A stretch of 64,000 nt of DNA from assembly GCF_014845095.1 (NCBI RefSeq), contig NZ_NKUG01000019.1, forward strand, positions 37,084 through 101,083. Reading direction: 5' to 3'. The number at the start of each line of letters is the position of its first letter. Position 1 is the stretch's first letter. The DNA is from Methylobacterium bullatum. Lineage in GTDB: Bacteria; Pseudomonadota; Alphaproteobacteria; Rhizobiales; Beijerinckiaceae. Positions 62,644 to 64,000 of this stretch are shown piece by piece. The position numbers and the translations under genes were made by a program. The notes under the pieces are model-generated. The model worked only from the letters and a program-made list of their open reading frames with translations. It was not told where the DNA came from and did not search any database.

Positions 62644-62914
62644 GTGCCGCAGTACGAGCGCAAGTGCCGGCGTGGAATCGGGGTACGCGAATGAGGGAAT
62701 TGGGGCGAGCGCCACGCGGTGGGCTCGTCACTCACAATGAGGTGGCCCTTCGGATCGCGGGCACCGGGCGTGTTGCGTTGCATTCCAAAGGCGCGCGGTG
62801 CTTCGTGCGCCCCTGCGGGTGACGGCGGGCATCGTCGCCCGCAATCTGGAACGACGCATGCGTCCTCGCTCGCGCAGCCCTCATCACGGCCGCCGCCACC
62901 GGCCCGGATCACCC
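62644..62914 (+). other. Gap with a GCGGGC-ATCGTC-GCCCGC hairpin
   Basis: No gene is supported before the DUF4239-like gene. A perfect hairpin, GCGGGC and GCCCGC, lies near 62825-62842 and may mark a terminator or attenuator. Confidence 0.35.
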
Positions 62915-63706
62915 ATGATGCTCACGTTCTGGCTCGACCAGCCGATCTGGCTGATCTTCGGGACCCTTGCGCTTCTCGTCTCGGCCTGGTGCCTGATCCT
63001 GATGCTGCTCACCAACACGAAGCGGACGCGTCCCGTCGTCGTGGCGGTGGCGACCGGGATCGCCCGCGCCTTCGTGGGTGTCCTGTCGGTACTGCTGTCG
63101 CTCCTGATGGGATTCGTCGCCAACGATGCGTGGGAGCGCCAGAGGCAAGCCTCCCGCGTCGTCCAGACGGAGAGCGCTCAGACGCGGGCCGTGTTTAACC
63201 TGAGCCGGTCCGTGTCGAAGGATCTACCGGATATCCGCATGATGTTGGCGGAGTACATCGAGGCCATCGTGGTCGAGGAATGGCCGGCGATGGCCAATGG
63301 CGGAAAGGCATCATCGAAGGCGGATCAGGCCTTCGGCCGGCTGCTCCAGGCCGTGGTGGCGCCGAATTTCGACATCGTCGTGGGCCGAGCCAATCACTCC
63401 GCTCTCCTGGCCGCCACCCTCGCCCTGCAGACCGCCCGGAGCGAACGGCTCGCCCTCAGCGAAGTGGAGGGGGACGACAGCAAGTGGGCGACCCTGCTCG
63501 CGCTCCTGGCCCTGACCCTGCTGGTCATCGCCGCGATCCACACCGAACGACCCGCGTCGCAGGCAATGACATTGACCGTCTTCGGTCTGGCGATGGTGAT
63601 CACGCTGGGCGTCGTGGCGATGCACGAACGCCCCTTCGACGGACCACTGGCGATCCGTCCGTCATTGCTGGAACAGGTCCGCACGGTCATCGACCCGGGC
63701 AGCTGA
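62915..63706 (+). CDS. DUF4239/bestrophin-like membrane protein
   Basis: This 263-aa protein has two N-terminal membrane helices (LIFGTLALLVSAWCLILML, RAFVGVLSVLLSLLMGFVA) and two near the C terminus (LLALLALTLLVIAAIH, MTLTVFGLAMVITLGVVAM), with a soluble helical loop between. The ANDAWERQRQASRVVQTE pattern matches DUF4239 proteins, possibly bestrophin-like channels. The function is unknown. ATG 62915 or 62918 could be the start. Confidence 0.75.
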   Translation: MMLTFWLDQPIWLIFGTLALLVSAWCLILMLLTNTKRTRPVVVAVATGIARAFVGVLSVLLSLLMGFVANDAWERQRQASRVVQTESAQTRAVFNLSRSVSKDLPDIRMMLAEYIEAIVVEEWPAMANGGKASSKADQAFGRLLQAVVAPNFDIVVGRANHSALLAATLALQTARSERLALSEVEGDDSKWATLLALLALTLLVIAAIHTERPASQAMTLTVFGLAMVITLGVVAMHERPFDGPLAIRPSLLEQVRTVIDPGS

Positions 63707-63735
63707 GAACCTCGCTCCCCACGATGAGTGCGGAC

Positions 63736-63933
63736 CTACCGCAGGGTCGGGGACTCGCCGGCATGAAGGGCGCGTCCCTCATCGGGACCGCTGACGGCGT
63801 TCAGGCGCTCGAGATGCTCGAAGACATGCGCGAAAGCTTGCGTGACGGCTTGCTCGAACGATCCGTCACCCTTGCCCTGTGCGGTTTTCAAGGCGGCCAG
63901 GAGAGCCTGATGTTTCTCGGTGTCGCTCGACAT
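63736..63933 (-). CDS. Small hypothetical protein, 65 aa
   Basis: The ATG at 63933 follows GAGGAG with normal spacing and gives a helical polar protein (MSSDTEKHQALLAALKTAQG...) with FEQAVTQAFAHVFEHLERL amphipathic in the middle. No family is recognised. It is convergent with the DUF4239-like gene. Its promoter lies near or beyond the window edge. Confidence 0.6.
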   Translation of the reverse strand: MSSDTEKHQALLAALKTAQGKGDGSFEQAVTQAFAHVFEHLERLNAVSGPDEGRALHAGESPTLR

Positions 63934-64000
63934 GGCGGTCTCCTCGGCCGGGCGGAATGCCGGCTCGTGAGGGCAAGCGCGGGGAGCGGGGTCCGGGTTC
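63934..64000. other. Window edge, no feature
   Basis: The last 67 bp are GC-rich, with no feature beyond the ribosome site of the 65-aa gene. Confidence 0.3.

Overview
The window is a GC-rich chromosomal stretch of a serine-cycle methylotroph. It best fits Methylobacterium/Methylorubrum: the gene order sga-hprA-mtdA-fchA-mtkA-mtkB-ppc-mclA at the left end is the hallmark of that group, and the NepR/PhyR/EcfG stress system, CtrA-like box and cioAB-type oxidase are alphaproteobacterial. Nothing suggests a plasmid or an intact prophage.

Layout. 1-9.4 kb: serine-cycle genes for C1 assimilation, in two transcription blocks separated by a terminator after fchA, ending in mclA. 9.5-22.9 kb: housekeeping and hypothetical genes (GlcG-like protein, CinA-type protein, SfsA, Tat-exported phosphoesterase, class III aminotransferase, HAD phosphatase, amine oxidase, MarR regulator, MBL hydrolase, DUF2865 protein). 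23.2-26.2 kb: an Nramp-type Mn/Fe importer and an OprB-like porin, each preceded by a near-identical 16-bp palindrome. 26.2-29.6 kb: a general stress response (GSR) island with divergent nepR and phyR, a DUF1328 gene, a KGG-domain gene and a candidate small RNA. These carry matches to the EcfG promoter GGAAC-N16-CGTT. 29.9-40.6 kb: cNMP-binding protein, VOC protein, amidase, L,D-transpeptidase, ppdK, SleB-type hydrolase, acuI-like reductase, GreA/B factor, wrbA. 40.66-40.76 kb: a second candidate EcfG-dependent small RNA. 40.8-53.6 kb: Sua5, acyl-CoA dehydrogenase, an enoyl-CoA hydratase/SDR operon, CorA, SRAP protein, two RNA methyltransferases, a CYTH-CHAD protein and RlmB. 53.7-54.8 kb: tRNA-Glu(TTC), a frameshifted integrase relic and an operon of two tiny membrane proteins. 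55.1-55.9 kb: a sigma factor of the EcfG family with a NepR-like segment fused at its N terminus. 56.1-60.8 kb: MocR regulator, DUF983, cioA-cioB and a 45-aa DUF2474-like subunit. 60.9-64 kb: an RHH regulator/esterase operon and a DUF4239-like protein.

How it works together. The serine-cycle genes turn formaldehyde-derived C1 units plus glyoxylate into C4 acids and acetyl-CoA; ppdK, further right, adds PEP/pyruvate interconversion. The most notable theme is the GSR: phyR and nepR have facing EcfG promoters. Further exact EcfG promoter matches sit before DUF1328, a 48-codon ORF and two orphan promoter-terminator units that look like C-rich-loop small RNAs; a one-mismatch match sits before the KGG gene. 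The NepR-EcfG fusion 28 kb away may add a self-inhibited sigma factor to the same partner switch. All functions are inferred from reading the sequence; no database search was run.
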